Origin: Maratus speciosus
Taxonomy: Eukaryota; Arthropoda; Arachnida; Araneae; Salticidae
Assembly: GCA_963932465.1 (NCBI GenBank)
Contig: OZ010792.1
Location: 17,253,701-17,317,700, forward strand
Reading direction: 5' to 3'
DNA: 64,000 nucleotides
Program-made: the position numbers and the translations under genes
The notes under the pieces: generated by a model
Databases searched by the model: none
Told to the model about the DNA's origin: nothing
What the model saw: the letters and a program-made list of their open reading frames with translations, nothing else
Shown: positions 21,728 through 32,676 of the stretch, piece by piece
Position numbering within the stretch: the stretch's first letter is position 1
Layout of the letters: each line of letters starts with the position of its first letter

Positions 21728-21888
21728 TTTTTAGGTCGATGTTTGAATAAAGCGTGGTCATAATAGATCATAAAAAGTGTTAAATTCTCAATATAACAAT
21801 AACTTAATATATATACATACATACATATATATATGTGTGTGTATAATTTTATTAACAATTTTAAAATTCCTTCTTCTTTTTCATTTTT
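21728..21888. repeat. AT-rich spacer with TA/TG microsatellite
   Basis: A (TA/CA)n-like microsatellite at about 21805-21845. No gene. Confidence 0.6.
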
Positions 21889-22610
21889 ACTTTCTTCTAT
21901 CTTTATCAGAGGAAAGTACTGGAATCGTAAAATATTTTGACTTCCAGCTTTCGATGGATTTATACGTTTTAGAAGGTGCTGAACACGATTTGATGGTTTT
22001 TAGAAAATATCTGCTGTCTGACACTCTGTCTGCGAGTTCGTGAGTCTGTATGTGACCAATATTTTGTGAGCGCTCTATATCAAGAACTAATGCACGGAAT
22101 TTCTCAAGTTAGACCTTGATATAAATTAGTGCTGATTAGTTTTTGTTGGAAAGCGCCCAACAGGTTAAACTGCTATACTGCAATTTTCATGATTTCCGCA
22201 ATAACTATATCTCAAGAACTAATGGACGAATTTTCATCGAGCATTATATTCAGTTAAACGTTGACACAAGTTGTTCCTGATTATTTTTTCGTGTCAATCG
22301 CACAATATGTGGCTCTGCTATGCTGGATTTTTCACAATTTTTGCAATAGCTCTATCTCAAAAAGTAATGCACGGATTTTCATCAAACTTCAGATTCAGTT
22401 AGACGTTGCCTTAAGTTGTTGCTGATTACGTTTTGGTGCAAACTACCAACAGGTGACGCTGCTATACTGTATTGTGCATTATTTACATTATTTTAGCGAT
22501 AGTCCTATATCAAGAACTAATGCACGGAATTTGACATCTTTAGAATCCTCGTGATGGGCATAGATTGCCATTTAATTTTGGCACTGTTTGAGTGAATTTT
22601 GAAGTATTAA

Positions 22611-23254
22611 CCCTTAAACAAAGCGATATAAGTAAGCGTCCTATCTTAAATGGGAGAAGTAACCGCAAGATTAAAAGCGAGGTCACATCAATCAAGGTCA
22701 TGCGCCGCGTAGCGGATGGAGTGTGAATTACAGGTAGATACCTAACTGTTTTTTTACTGACACCACTAAAATTGTAAAGTTTTTTCACCTTGATTAATAA
22801 CTGAAGCATATCTGACAAGGCGAAGAAAACTTCGCTGTGTCAAGTGCGTCTGGTTTCACGTCTCGCTACGCCATTAGTTTGTAATAAATGTAACAAACAG
22901 AACTCGTTTCCATGAGTGACTGAAGATTTAGAAAATACGCTCCACAGTAAAAGCCCGCGTATGTGAACTATCACTCCGTCCACAAGGTGGCGCAACTGTG
23001 TTAATTTACGCCTGATTCCAACATCAAGTTTGTTCGCTTACTTATAACGCTTTGCCCTTAAAGCTCCGGTGTCTCTTACACAAATTTCATTCGATCGGCA
23101 CCACTTTTTAAAAAGCAATTTCCTTCAAGTGCACAATATCAAAACTGCTCTGATTAAATAAGGTGAATTTTATTTTCCTTTATTACTGGTACCAAAAACA
23201 AATTTTGCAAAGACTAAGAATGTCTCCGCAGCGGAGCCAACGGAGGGGAAAGGG
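22611..23254. mobile_element. TTAA MITE containing a hAT-like MITE
   Basis: TTAA at 22607 and 23255. Ends CCCTTAAA.../...GGAGGGGAAAGGG. Palindromic GTCTCCGCAGCGGAGCC lies near the right end. The head of the copy at 32677 reads TACATGTTAATACTTC, the uninterrupted version of this site. Confidence 0.75.
22619..23054. mobile_element. hAT-like MITE, copy 2, third nesting level
   Basis: 436 bp with ends CAAAGCGATATAAGTAAGCG and CGCTTACTTATAACGCTTTG. Exact 8-bp duplication CCCTTAAA at 22611-22618 and 23055-23062. Same family as 12374, reversed. Confidence 0.9.
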
Positions 23255-23280
23255 TTAACATGTATGAGATGGAAGGAAGT

Positions 23281-23696
23281 TTTGGTGTTGACACACCCTA
23301 CTAGTTCATATTTGGAAATAGATTCTTTTCCCTCTATTCAGAGTATCTTTATCTATAAATCTGAGTATCGGATTTTTGATTAATCCATTAGATCAGCAGA
23401 AAAAAAGAAATTACTGAATGTATATGGAAAAAACGCATGAAAATAGCATGTTTTTAAGTTAATAATTTTTTTTTAATTTTATAAACATAATTAAAAATCC
23501 GATACTTAGTCACAAAGTAGTACACAAAGGGTCTAAAAATACTTTTTGAAACATTTCAGTCAATTTGCTTAACTATTGTAAAAGCCTTAGCATTTCTATT
23601 AAAATAAAAATAGAAAAAATTGTGAACTGAGAGAAATGAGTTTAAACATTAGCATTTAAAGGGTTGTTGAACGGGAAGGCTTAGGGAAATTAAGTA
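23281..23696. other. Non-coding, no recognised feature
   Basis: Contains a diverged inverted pair, CTGAGTATCGGATTTTTGATTA near 23360 and AATTAAAAATCCGATACTTAG near 23490, so probably an old MITE of about 150 bp. No gene. Confidence 0.4.
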
Positions 23697-23911
23697 CAGT
23701 GAAACCTCCCTGTGCGACCACCTCCATTAAGCGACCACCTCCCTGAACGATCATTTTTTTCATGGAACGAAATTTATTCCCATAAGCTCAATACTAATTT
23801 TACCTCCATTCAGAGAGCATAGCAGTTGAACTACCTCCATGAACGACCCATTTCTTTGAATAAAATGAAACAAATTCCGTTTTTTCCTGGTCGCTTGAAG
23901 AAGGTTTCATT
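23697..23911. mobile_element. pogo/Tigger-like MITE with repeated GCGACCACCTCC
   Basis: Left end after TA: CAGTGAAACCTCCC. The right end is the complement with two changes (GAAGAAGGTTTCATTA). GCGACCACC or ACGATC-type motifs repeat at about 23712, 23730, 23749, 23843 and 23889. About 215 bp, non-coding. Confidence 0.65.
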
Positions 23912-24604
23912 AGAAATAAAATTCCGGAGGGCACATTATTCATTAAACTTATAAACAAAGTTTAGATTTTTTTCCCGGTAACTTTTAAGCGTTTAAACCC
24001 CTTTGTGTCTTTTTAACCCTTAAATGTCGGATTTTTCAAAAATCATTGTAATAATGTTTTTCGGCTTGCATTTTTTAAATAAATCATGGGAAAAATCATA
24101 TTTTGTTTTAAGTATGGTTTACGGCTAAAAAACAGCTTGTTACTCATCGTCAATACTGGTCTTTAATTGGAAAAATAATTTTCCTTGATAAAATTCTATA
24201 TTATTAAACACACAAGAATTTTAGGAACTATAATAAGAAATAAATTTTACTTGCTCACTGCAGAATAAAATATGGTATTTCGCAAGCTTCCAAACAAAAC
24301 AAAAAGAACAAGTAGCAGCAATTGAAAAAATAAATCTATCTTTATTCGTAAAGAGCACAAGTGTTGCCATCTACATGTTGAAAATCGATTTAATAATATT
24401 TTCAGAATATATTTTATTGGCAACATTAGGCATTATAGCTTCAATATTATTCTAATAGTATTTTAGAGCCTAAATTGGGTATGTTGTCGAAAAGCAACTA
24501 GAGTCCAGGTCATCTCAAAAAAAAAAAAAAAAAAATCTTTTTTTTGTACGATTTAAAGTTGATCCTGCACCCACAGTATTGTGTGGATCCGGCCTTTGCA
24601 TAAC
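23912..24604. other. Non-coding AT-rich DNA
   Basis: No gene. A poly-A run at about 24518-24535 may be the tail of a lost retroelement. Confidence 0.4.
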
Positions 24605-24774
24605 CAGCGTTGCCAGTTTGGCCTCAATTTTTATACCAAAATTTCGACTTCAAGCCAGAACTTTCTGAAGAAGAATTTTTACTTTAAATAATTACGAAAA
24701 GTATGTCATTACATAAATCTGAAAATAAATTGCGAATTTTCTGAATAAAACTGGAGGCCAAATTGGCAACCCTG
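24605..24774. mobile_element. hAT-like MITE (GTTGCCAGTTTGGCC family), copy 2
   Basis: 170 bp. Ends CAGCGTTGCCAGTTTGGCC and GGCCAAATTGGCAACCCTG. The flanking 8-mers TGCATAAC and GGCATAAC differ at one base. Same family as 11645. Single-ended fragments lie at about 39250 and 42730. Confidence 0.85.
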
Positions 24775-24889
24775 GGCATAACCTGACATCGGGTAATTTT
24801 TTTAATATTTTTTTCATCAAATATGATCCTACAAATAAAGGGAAACCACCAAATTTTTTCTTCATTTCTACCAAAAATTTTCCGATTTT

Positions 24890-25420
24890 AAAGGGTTACT
24901 ACAAGTCACAAATAATATCAATTATCCTTTTCAGAATTTAAATTTGACGACAGTACATAAAATTCACAATTTTGTTGTGGTTCTTCAAGCAAAAACATTC
25001 TTTATAAATTTCCAATCCAAAATACAGTGTTTATAAGATTCTTGTTAGAATAACTCTTAATCGATTGGATGAGTTAAATAAACAATAACTCTCACATTAA
25101 AAAAAAATACAATTTATTTAAGAGATTACTTCTCATTTCCTCACCTATAATTAGCAAAGTGATAGGAAATGACATAGAATAATATCTTCTCAGCTGTATC
25201 GGAATTTAGTGTGTCAGAAGATTGTAATGTGATAAATGTAGTACTCACGAAAAATGCAAAGCTTTGTTATAAATACAAAATGAGAAATTTGCTCTCTTTA
25301 ATGAAACATGGGACGATAAATGTACTAGTGTTTAGAAAGTAGAGATTGTTAGATTGTAGATATCGCTTTCCGATAAAATGATGTTTCATAAATTTTTAGA
25401 ACATTTTTCTATGGAACTAT
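24890..25420 (+). repeat. ~0.75-kb background repeat unit, partial
   Basis: TAAATTTGACGACAGTACATAA (24938), AATAAACAATAACTCTCACATT (25076), ACCTATAATTAGCAAAGTGATA (25143), AAATGACATAGAATAAT (25168), CGATAAAATGATGTTTCATA (25371). Confidence 0.7.
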
Positions 25421-25785
25421 CAATATAGAGGTACTGACATATCCTAAAAAAGGGAAGCTTCATCTGTAAATGCTTTTCTCTCTTTTGTTTTTTGTTTCCG
25501 GGGCAAATTGTTACCAGTAAATTTAAATAGAAATTTTCTCCTTATTTATACGCCTTATTCATGCAACATTTCAATCATAAATAATGCCAAAAATATATAT
25601 TAATTTTTACTGGTGGAAGTTTACTTCGGCGGTAGTGAAGCCGTGCGTTTCCGCCATATCGTGACAACCTAGACAACCTCCTGCCAGTGTAAGTGAAAGA
25701 GATTATAATACCTGGGCTAAAGCTTCTAGAATATATAGTGTGTAAATCTGCTATCCCAGTAATACTTTAAAAAGTGCTAAAATAT
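25421..25785. other. Non-coding flank of the LINE insertion
   Basis: No gene. ACTGGTGGAAGTTTAC...CGCCATATCGTGACAACCT near 25610 resembles ACTAGTGGAAGTTTTATC...CGCCGACGTCCGACAACCT near 29525. These are two diverged copies of an unidentified repeat on either side of the LINE. Confidence 0.4.
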
Positions 25786-26039
25786 TGCATCCCTTAAATC
25801 CCTGCGGTACAATGTTTACAGAGAGTGGCTACAAACGTTAAAGTTGAAGTTGTTATGCATTAAAAATGTGTGTCCATGTGGAAACTTTTGGTGCGAAACA
25901 CCTTGTCTGTGGTCGTTCGAAAACAACCTTATAAGTTCTTAATAACATAAAAACAAGTCAATAACATTATTTAAAATACAGTAAAGCATATACAAGACAA
26001 ATATATAAAACAAAGTGCAAAAAGCTGGGGGAATGGGCC

Positions 26040-27044
26040 TCAGACCTGGCGACCGTTGGCTAACTGTGGGACCCGGCGAATATGTTCTTGGTAGACGTCA
26101 TTAGAGAAGGAGATCGTCTCACTTACAATGATCTTTTTCATAGTCCTCAGATATGATTTCGCACAGATTCTTCTTAACGACTTGTCATTAGCCGGATCCC
26201 ACGAACCAAGTGCCCCAACGACAATGTCCTCAACTACACCTCTCTTTCCGCCTTCAGTAAGTTCTTCCGCTAACCTCTTGTACTTTTCAACTTTAATTCT
26301 ACGAGCTTCATCGAAGGCTTCAAGGCCATTCTCGAAGGGGACCGTCACGTCGAAAATGATAATGTCATTACAATTACGGATCACCAGGTAAGGACGAAGA
26401 TTTTCAGTACCCAGCACACGATCCTCTCCCATGATGACCCACCTATTAGCAGCAGCTTTCTTAATACGACTCACAACGGCATTATCCCGCTTTTTATAAA
26501 GAGTACTATGGGTCATACAATGGTCGAGGACGTGAGGCAAGGTTTCGATTTGGGTACACCGCCGGCACCTCTTATTGACTGGCCCGGGGTAGCGTCTTGA
26601 TGGCTTGTTATACCCATTCAGATTAAAGAGTCCAAGTCTAGCACGATGAATGATACGCCAGTCTCTAAAGTAAGTATAAGCACCATCGGAGAAGAAATGA
26701 CTAGATTCTTTTGATGCTGCAACACAAATACTTGTCTTCCCCTGGTGCTTATTATCTCTCAGTGAGGTGGTACGTACCTTCCTCTGCATGTTCCTTAATT
26801 TGGCGAAGATGGTACGAGTTTCACTGATAGATTCATCACCTGCAATAAGAGTGACATCATGTTTCTCAGAAATTTCCCACTTGATTTTCAATCTCTTATC
26901 GGCCTGTCTAGCACGAGTCCACTGCGAGGTATATCTATTGGTAGAACGGGTGTTGGGATGTTCAACGGAGTTAAGAAAATCTTCTGGATTATTTACCTGG
27001 TGGACTGGTATCTGAAGTCTGCATCTTCCCTCAGCTCCGCCCAT
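26040..27044 (-). pseudogene. C-terminal CCHC and endonuclease part of the R2-like protein
   Basis: A 334-codon open frame. A basic N-terminal part is followed by FRDWRIIHRARLGLFNLNG and the knuckle CRRCTQIETLPHVLDHC (CX2CX7HX4C), about residues 160-180. Then come RPYLVIRNCNDIIIFDVTVPFE and RIKVEKYKRLAEEL. The last two match the layout of the R2-class restriction-like endonuclease (PD..D..K-rich motif), but the expected Asp after Pro in the first motif is Tyr here. It is the last third of one polyprotein whose RT part (27640-28616) is interrupted, so this ATG is not a natural start. It likely lost function, although the frame stayed open. Confidence 0.75.
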
Positions 27045-27397
27045 GACATATCCTTAATAATATAATCTCTTGAAGTTAAAAGTATATACTCCCATCAATT
27101 ATTGCGATATCAGAGTCTTCTGCAGCCAACGGTACCCCAAATAAACCATCATCCCTAGAGCCATATAGGTACTCGTTGTCTGCATTGGGGGGTAATCCAA
27201 GGGTTCTCTTAATTAGTGGTTTGACGGCATCGTCGATGCTCTGCCAATCGGTCTTCGTTTACTGATCTGTCCTCATCATAAATAAAGGAGAGGGATAGAA
27301 AAATGCCTTTAAACAGTCGAGTCTCTGCCACGGGCCGAGCTTAGACTGCACGATAGTCAGATTCTCTGCTTCAGACTCTCCTTCAGACTACTCTGCT

Positions 27398-28616
27398 TCA
27401 GATAGTCAATTGTGACGGTGTCCATTGGGAGGAAGGCTCCAATTGGTTTTCCAAGGAAAACCGCAGGACAACCGTCACGGATGCAGGGGACGTTGTTTCC
27501 ATCGATATTAAAAATGGTTTATCTGGACCCAGCAGGGGGCTTGTTAGAATAATGCATGGTGATACATTTATTGCTGTTAAATCTGAGTCCAATCTTGGTA
27601 GCTAGATTATTAATTAGATGTAAGAGGGCCTGTAGAGTTTTCACATCTTTCGCCACAATAAATACTTCATCGGTATAAGCTATAATGTAGTGGAAGATGT
27701 TTCGATTGCTGGGATCTCTACAAGAAGACTCTTTTTGAATTTTACGTTACATGAAGTCAATTGCCAGTATAAAAAGAACCCCGCTGATGGGGTAACCCTG
27801 TTTGACCCCGGTAGTCGCCACACGAGGGGTCGATAAACCAGATGAGGTCTTATACTGTGTTATTGCTTCATTAAATATGTTTTCTATAATCTTGATGAAC
27901 TCCTCTCCCGCACCAGACATCCTGAGATCTTCAAAAATCACCCAATGCAGGAGGGAGCCGCAAGCATTGGTACATCTAAGGATGCAAGAAACAGGTCTTT
28001 CTTTTTTTTTTAATTTTCGTAGGGTCTGATTCAAAACATAATTATTTTCAAAGACTCCATCGTGTAGGATTAACCCCTTCTGGTTGAAAGATAAGATGTT
28101 GTTTTCTTCCAGCCATTTATAGAAGTGGCTGGACGGGCGACTGGCAAACAGCTTATAGATGGTATTACCCAGGTCGATAGGCCTCCAGTTGCCCGGGTCT
28201 TGTTTCTTACCTTTCTTGAAAATACAGATTGTCGTCGTCCTCTTCCAGGCCTCCGGGACAGCTTTAGACTTGAGGCAAAGATTATACAGAGGAGTTAAAA
28301 CTGTGGCTTTAGGATCAATATATTTCAGGTGATTATAGGTTATACCGTCTGGACCCGGGGCCGTATTCTCACATTTCCTTAAGCGGTTAATAATTTCTCT
28401 AGAAGTGAATGGATTTGTATTCATAGTATGTGTAGCCGGATCTATTGCAAGCATAAAATCAGTATTTTCTGGTTTTGGAATGGAAGTTGTTGCATAATGG
28501 TCTGACACGACCTCCGGATCCAGACTACAAAAATCTGATTCTTCTTGGTATAAGTTTCTGAGAGCCTTTTTTTCTATTTTTCCTGTATAATTTTTGTAAC
28601 TCTTTAGGATCTTCAA
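27398..28616 (-). pseudogene. Reverse transcriptase part of the R2-like LINE, broken
   Basis: RT motifs in order: TAPGPDGITYNHLK, NWRPIDLGNTIYKLFASR, FNQKGLILHDG, GVKQGYPISGVLFILAIDF, a TAA stop at 27747, then in the same frame HYIIAYTDEVFIVA and a thumb-like region ending near GCPAVFLGKPIGAFLPMD. The catalytic box reads YTDE where YADD is expected. A further stop follows near 27520. The 28525-28616 end joins the N-terminal frame by a shift. It cannot make active RT. Confidence 0.85.
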
Positions 28617-29015
28617 TATTAGCAGGCTTGTATGAACGAGCTGCCCCGTTGGTGGAAGAGGACTTAAAATTAAGCTCTTTTTTAAGCGAAATCATAAGGT
28701 CCTCGCAAAGGCTTTCAATCTCAAAAAAGTTCGGATTGTTATCTGGGTGAAGGAGGTTCAGTCTAGTTGAAAATCGGAGAAGAAACCCATGCTCGGCCTG
28801 TATCTCCCAGGGAATAGGAATGCCAGCGCCTGTACCACCGGGGTCAAGGTCGTCGGCATCATCTTCCGCGATGATTTTCTCGCCATCCATTTCAAAGTCA
28901 CCACCACCAATGTGATCATTCAAACTGTCAAGTGACTCGTTTCCATTCTCACTTGCCTCTTCATCAGCTGACTGGTGTTCACTATTGGCAGTCTCATCAA
29001 TCACAGGGTTATTAC
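28525..29015 (-). pseudogene. N-terminal acidic region of the R2-like protein
   Basis: Acidic and Ser/Asn-rich start, then WEIQAEHGFLLRFSTRLNLL and a Lys-rich stretch ending at the frameshift into the RT frame near 28580. The ATG of the open frame lies in the target-site duplication at 29034, outside the element, so the real start is lost by truncation. No zinc finger is left. Confidence 0.6.
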
Positions 29016-29029
29016 TGCATCCCTTAAAT

Positions 29030-29875
29030 GTCAAATGATGCTGAAATCCAATAAATCGATCACAGCGACATCTGCAGGATATTATCTAAAACTCGAAGAC
29101 GATTTGGTCCAGACGCTGTAATAATACGATGATTACTTTGAAATTTGAAAATATATCGTAGATGTCAAGCGATCGGCTTCCTGGATTTCAGCATCATTGC
29201 ACATTTAACGGATACAACTTTTTAGCGCTGTTTGGATAGCAGATTTCCACACTATGTATTCTAGACGCTGTACCTGGGCAAACTGGTACGAGTAAAAACA
29301 AATAGATCCAGTAAAAACAAATATTTTGATTCGCACAACTTTTTTGAAATGGTAAAATTTGCTGCATTTAACGACATACTAATTAAGGTGAAAACAAAAG
29401 GAATTTTTTCGTTTGAAATAAGTGGTGTTAATCAAGACATCTGAATTTTAAAAAAGTATTTATGAAAGAAATGCTGCGCGAAAAAGCCGCTAAAATAAGA
29501 CAAAATTTTCTATTCAAAATTTACTAGTGGAAGTTTTATCATTCGGTAATCAGGAACTTTTGATCCGATGTACCGCCGACGTCCGACAACCTCCCCGGTT
29601 ACTTCACTCGCAACTGGCAGACAATACAATAAATGTCTCCTCCTCTTTTTTCATAACTCCATTAATTTTTCAATGTTCTGGATATGTGTAGTGACCGAAT
29701 GTAGTCATTTAAAATTCTTTGAAAAATCTTTTAACCCTTCGTAACTGAACAACTCCGCTTTGAAAATTATTTACTCAGATGTTAGAAAACGTCATTTTAA
29801 TTCTATAAAAAACTAGTATGTTGTGGCCATCACAAAACATTTTTCTATATAAACCACGTCAATTAAATCATTTAA
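29030..29875. other. Non-coding; fragment of a TTAA/hAT-type element and repeat debris
   Basis: 29335-29480 resembles the core of TTAA family B (TTTTTTGAAATGGTAAAATTTG..., AAGTGGTGTTAATCAAG) without ends. 29695-29730 (GTAGTCATTTAAAATTCTTTG) is a scrap of the background repeat. No gene. Confidence 0.4.
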
Positions 29876-30667
29876 CCCCTTAACGGTCGCATTAAATTAC
29901 GTTTAAAAATTCCAATTGCTTATTGGCACCACTTTTTTGAAAAAGAAATATTCACCTTATTTAATGACAGGTAAAATGATACCATAATAAAGCCAATTAC
30001 ATTATTTTATAAAACTGGTGGGAATCAAACAAATCTGAATAATCAGAAAACAAGTTGGAAATGCTCGTCAAACGTGGCAAATGAGGTGCGTTCGTACTAT
30101 AGCTAGTTTTATAATTATTTTTTGCACCCCATATTGTACTGAATGTATATTTTTTTGCACTTCATAAGTGCATAGTCTGTAACATCATTAAAATGCACTG
30201 CAATAATTTTTTTTCCATTCCCCGTAATGAAACGGAAATATTTTGACTGTCCCTGTAATTAAACTATACATCCGATTTTCATAAAATTTGAAATGGCTCG
30301 ACAAAATTTTGCAATAATTATATATTTAAAATTTCAGACCATTCGGAAGGCTGTAACATCATTAAAATGCACTTGCAATAATTTTTCCCATTGGCCGTAA
30401 TGTAAAGAAAAAATTTGATTGTCCCTGTAATTAAACTATACATCCAATTTTCATAAAATTTGAAATGGCTCGACAAAATTTTGCAACAATCATATATTTA
30501 AAATTTCAGACCATTCGGTTGGGTAGTTTTTGCTCTGTTATATGCGGACGGACGGACAGACGGGCGGACGAACTGAACGACGACTATAGGTGCTACGTAT
30601 TTATATAATTACGAACGCACATAAAAAGACACAGCCCGTCGATATGACGGGAGGGAGAATTAAGGGG
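29876..30667 (+). mobile_element. TTAA MITE, family B, split by a nested element
   Basis: Begins CCCCTTAACGGTCGCATTAA after TTAA (29872) and ends GAGAATTAAGGGG before TTAA (30668). The palindrome CCCGTCGATATGACGGG is near the right end. The 208-bp copies at 38854 and 50639 show that about 580 bp has been inserted, most of it the element at 30086-30620. Confidence 0.8.
30086..30620 (-). mobile_element. Nested element with two ~174-bp repeats
   Basis: Ends GTGCGTTCGTA and TACGAACGCAC (11-bp inverted repeat). Contains two tandem copies with AACATCATTAAAATGCACT at 30181 and 30355, then a (GGAC)n-like stretch near 30545. The same repeat appears reversed at 50120-50210, so this is a dispersed family. 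Confidence 0.65.
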
Positions 30668-30734
30668 TTAAATAGTACAAGAAATTACATCCATTTAGCA
30701 CCTATTCATATCAAAGTATACCTGAATTTGAAGT

Positions 30735-31664
30735 TTAATGAAAATTCGTGCATTAGTTATTGAGATAGAGCTGTAGGGGAAATTCTGAAAAATGCAGTAT
30801 AGCAGCAACACCTATTGAGCGATTTGCACCAAAGCATAAATAGCACTAATTCATAGCAAGGTACACCGGAATTTGAAGTTTGTCGAAAATCCAAGAATTA
30901 GTTCTTGAGATAGAGCTATTGCGGAAATCACAAAAAATGTAGGATAGCAGCGCCACCTGTTGAAATATTTACACCAAAATGCATAAAACGTTGATTCATG
31001 ACAAGGTCTAACTGAATCTGAAGTCTGATGAAAATCCGTGCATTAGTTCTGGAGATAGAGCTATTGCGAAAATCACATAAAATGCAGCATAGCAGCGCCA
31101 CCTGTTGAGCGGTTTACACCAAAAGGTAGAAAACGTCAATTCATGTCAAGGACTAACTGAATCTGAAGTTTGATGAAAATCCGTGCATTATTTCTTGAAA
31201 TAAAGCTATTACGAATATCGTGTAAAGGTTGCAAAATTCAACATAGCAGCGCCATCTGTTGGACGATTTACACCAAAACGTTACCAGCACCAATTCATAT
31301 CACGGATTAACTGAATCTGAAGTTTGATAAAAATCCGTGCATTAGTTCTTGAGATAGAGCTATTGGAGAAATCGCGAAAAATGCAGTATAGCAGCGCCAC
31401 CTGTTGGACAATTTATACCAAAAACTAATCAGCACCAATTTGTATTATGGAATACTTGAATATAAATTTTTATTAAGTTCCGTGCATTAGTTCTTGAGAT
31501 AGAGCGCCCACAAAATTTGTGTCACATACACACAGACAGACATTTTGTAAAAACATGTTTTTCGGAATCTCTGACCTCTAAAACGGGTAAATCCGTCGAA
31601 AACCGGAAGTCGAAAATTTTCATGAATCCAGTACTTTCTTCTTGTAAAGATAGAAGAAAGTAAT
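30735..31664 (+). repeat. ~145-bp-repeat array, copy 1 (head missing)
   Basis: Six repeats. The CATTAGTTCTTGAGATAGAG anchor or variants lie at about 30750, 30893, 31041, 31186, 31340 and 31485. Each repeat contains AGCAGCGCCACCTGTTG. The tail has a CACACAGACAGACA microsatellite and ends in the hairpin TACTTTCTTC...GAAGAAAGTA. The head found at 32677 is absent, so this copy is truncated at the left. Confidence 0.88.
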
Positions 31665-32129
31665 AATTAAAACATAAAAATAAAAGTTATTGTACATAAA
31701 GGTACATTTTTCATATCTGCAACAAACAGAAAATTACATATCTCTCATAAACATTGTCAATTTTCTAATACAAAAGTCATAAAGTATACAAACTTATTTT
31801 AATAAAAACATCTATTTTGGGGGGCCTCCAGGCTTTTTAATTTTAGAAATATTACGAAGTTCATTTAAGCAATAACGATGTGAAATTGCTCAAAAGATAA
31901 ATAAAACTTTGGTAGGAAAAATTAACTCAGTAATCGCCATTTGCTGGGAAATCTAAAAACAATTTATAGTAACTTCTATTTTAGAAGATAGCAGCAATAA
32001 ATAAAATCGTCTTTTAAAACACACTGTATAAATAACATTAACTTTCGGGTATTTTGCCACGGTGATACAAAGGGTAAATACAGCGGAGATTTTAAATGAT
32101 GTATGATTCTTTCAGATTTAAAAAGAACG
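31665..32129. other. Non-coding AT-rich DNA
   Basis: No gene or recognisable element. Confidence 0.4.
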
Positions 32130-32350
32130 TAATTCATGTTAAATATTTCTTCTCTCTTTCTATTCTCTAATCCGAAATATGATAGAAACCGATATCGAAT
32201 AATGCTATCGAAGTTTTATTGGTGTTTCGTTTCTCAGAATCCTGTAATATTTTAGATGATTGAGCGAAATTGTCAAAATTATGTTGTGAATCCAAAATAA
32301 GAAATTCTTTTGTACCGGAAAAATATAGCAGATAATATTTAATTTAAAAT
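32130..32350 (+). repeat. ~0.75-kb background repeat, partial unit
   Basis: ATTCTCTAATCCGAAATATGAT, GAAACCGATATCGAATAATG (32189) and ATCCAAAATAAGAAATTCTT (32289) match the middle phase of other units. Confidence 0.5.
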
Positions 32351-32676
32351 AAAATAAGAAATTGCACCCTGAATTTCAACCTTAAGTTCTTAATTCGAGC
32401 TACCAAGCTATTGCCCTAAGGACAGCAGAGTTCCGGGAAAAATAAATCAGATGCTTAACGTTTCGCGTAAAGTCCTTATGCTGCATTAAGGTATCTACCG
32501 TGTTCGAAGGACTGTTTTTTTCTTGTTGGTTTTTTTTTTTTTTTTTTTTTGAAGTACAATATTGAATAAATACACATATTTTTAGTTCGATTGTAATACA
32601 GAATTATGAAAAAACACAAAATTCTAGCGATATCTTCATAACATTTTTTAAACTAGTCGGATGTACCAATCCCAAA
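32351..32676. other. Non-coding with poly-T
   Basis: A poly-T run at about 32530-32550. No gene seen. Confidence 0.4.

Larger units (their letters stand above)
21889..23280 (-). mobile_element. ~145-bp-repeat element, copy 3 (reverse), with nested MITEs
   Basis: Reverse-strand version of the element at 32677. The tail ACTTTCTTCTATCT is at 21889. Four internal repeats carry the reverse of CCGTGCATTAGTTCTTGA at about 22087, 22218, 22365 and 22517. The head (complement of TGGCAATCTATGCATC) lies near 22555, and the closing AGATGGAAGGAAGT at 23267-23280. The head is split at a TTAA by the MITE at 22611-23254. No coding sequence. Confidence 0.75.
25800..29015 (-). mobile_element. 5'-truncated R2-like LINE with restriction-like endonuclease
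   Basis: Non-LTR retrotransposon on the minus strand, flanked by the exact 14-bp duplication TGCATCCCTTAAAT (25786-25799, 29016-29029). The order is a short acidic N-terminal region, reverse transcriptase, then a C-terminal CCHC knuckle and endonuclease-like domain. This order is that of the R2/NeSL-type LINEs, which have a C-terminal rather than N-terminal endonuclease. The RT is broken by stops. The 5' end is cut off at the duplication, as in target-primed reverse transcription with incomplete synthesis. The flanks are not 28S rDNA. The 3' UTR is about 25800-26039. Confidence 0.85.

Noticed and set aside
25800..29015. Canonical R2 element in 28S rDNA
   Set aside because: The flanks do not look like rDNA and carry a 14-bp duplication, so only an R2-like domain layout is claimed.
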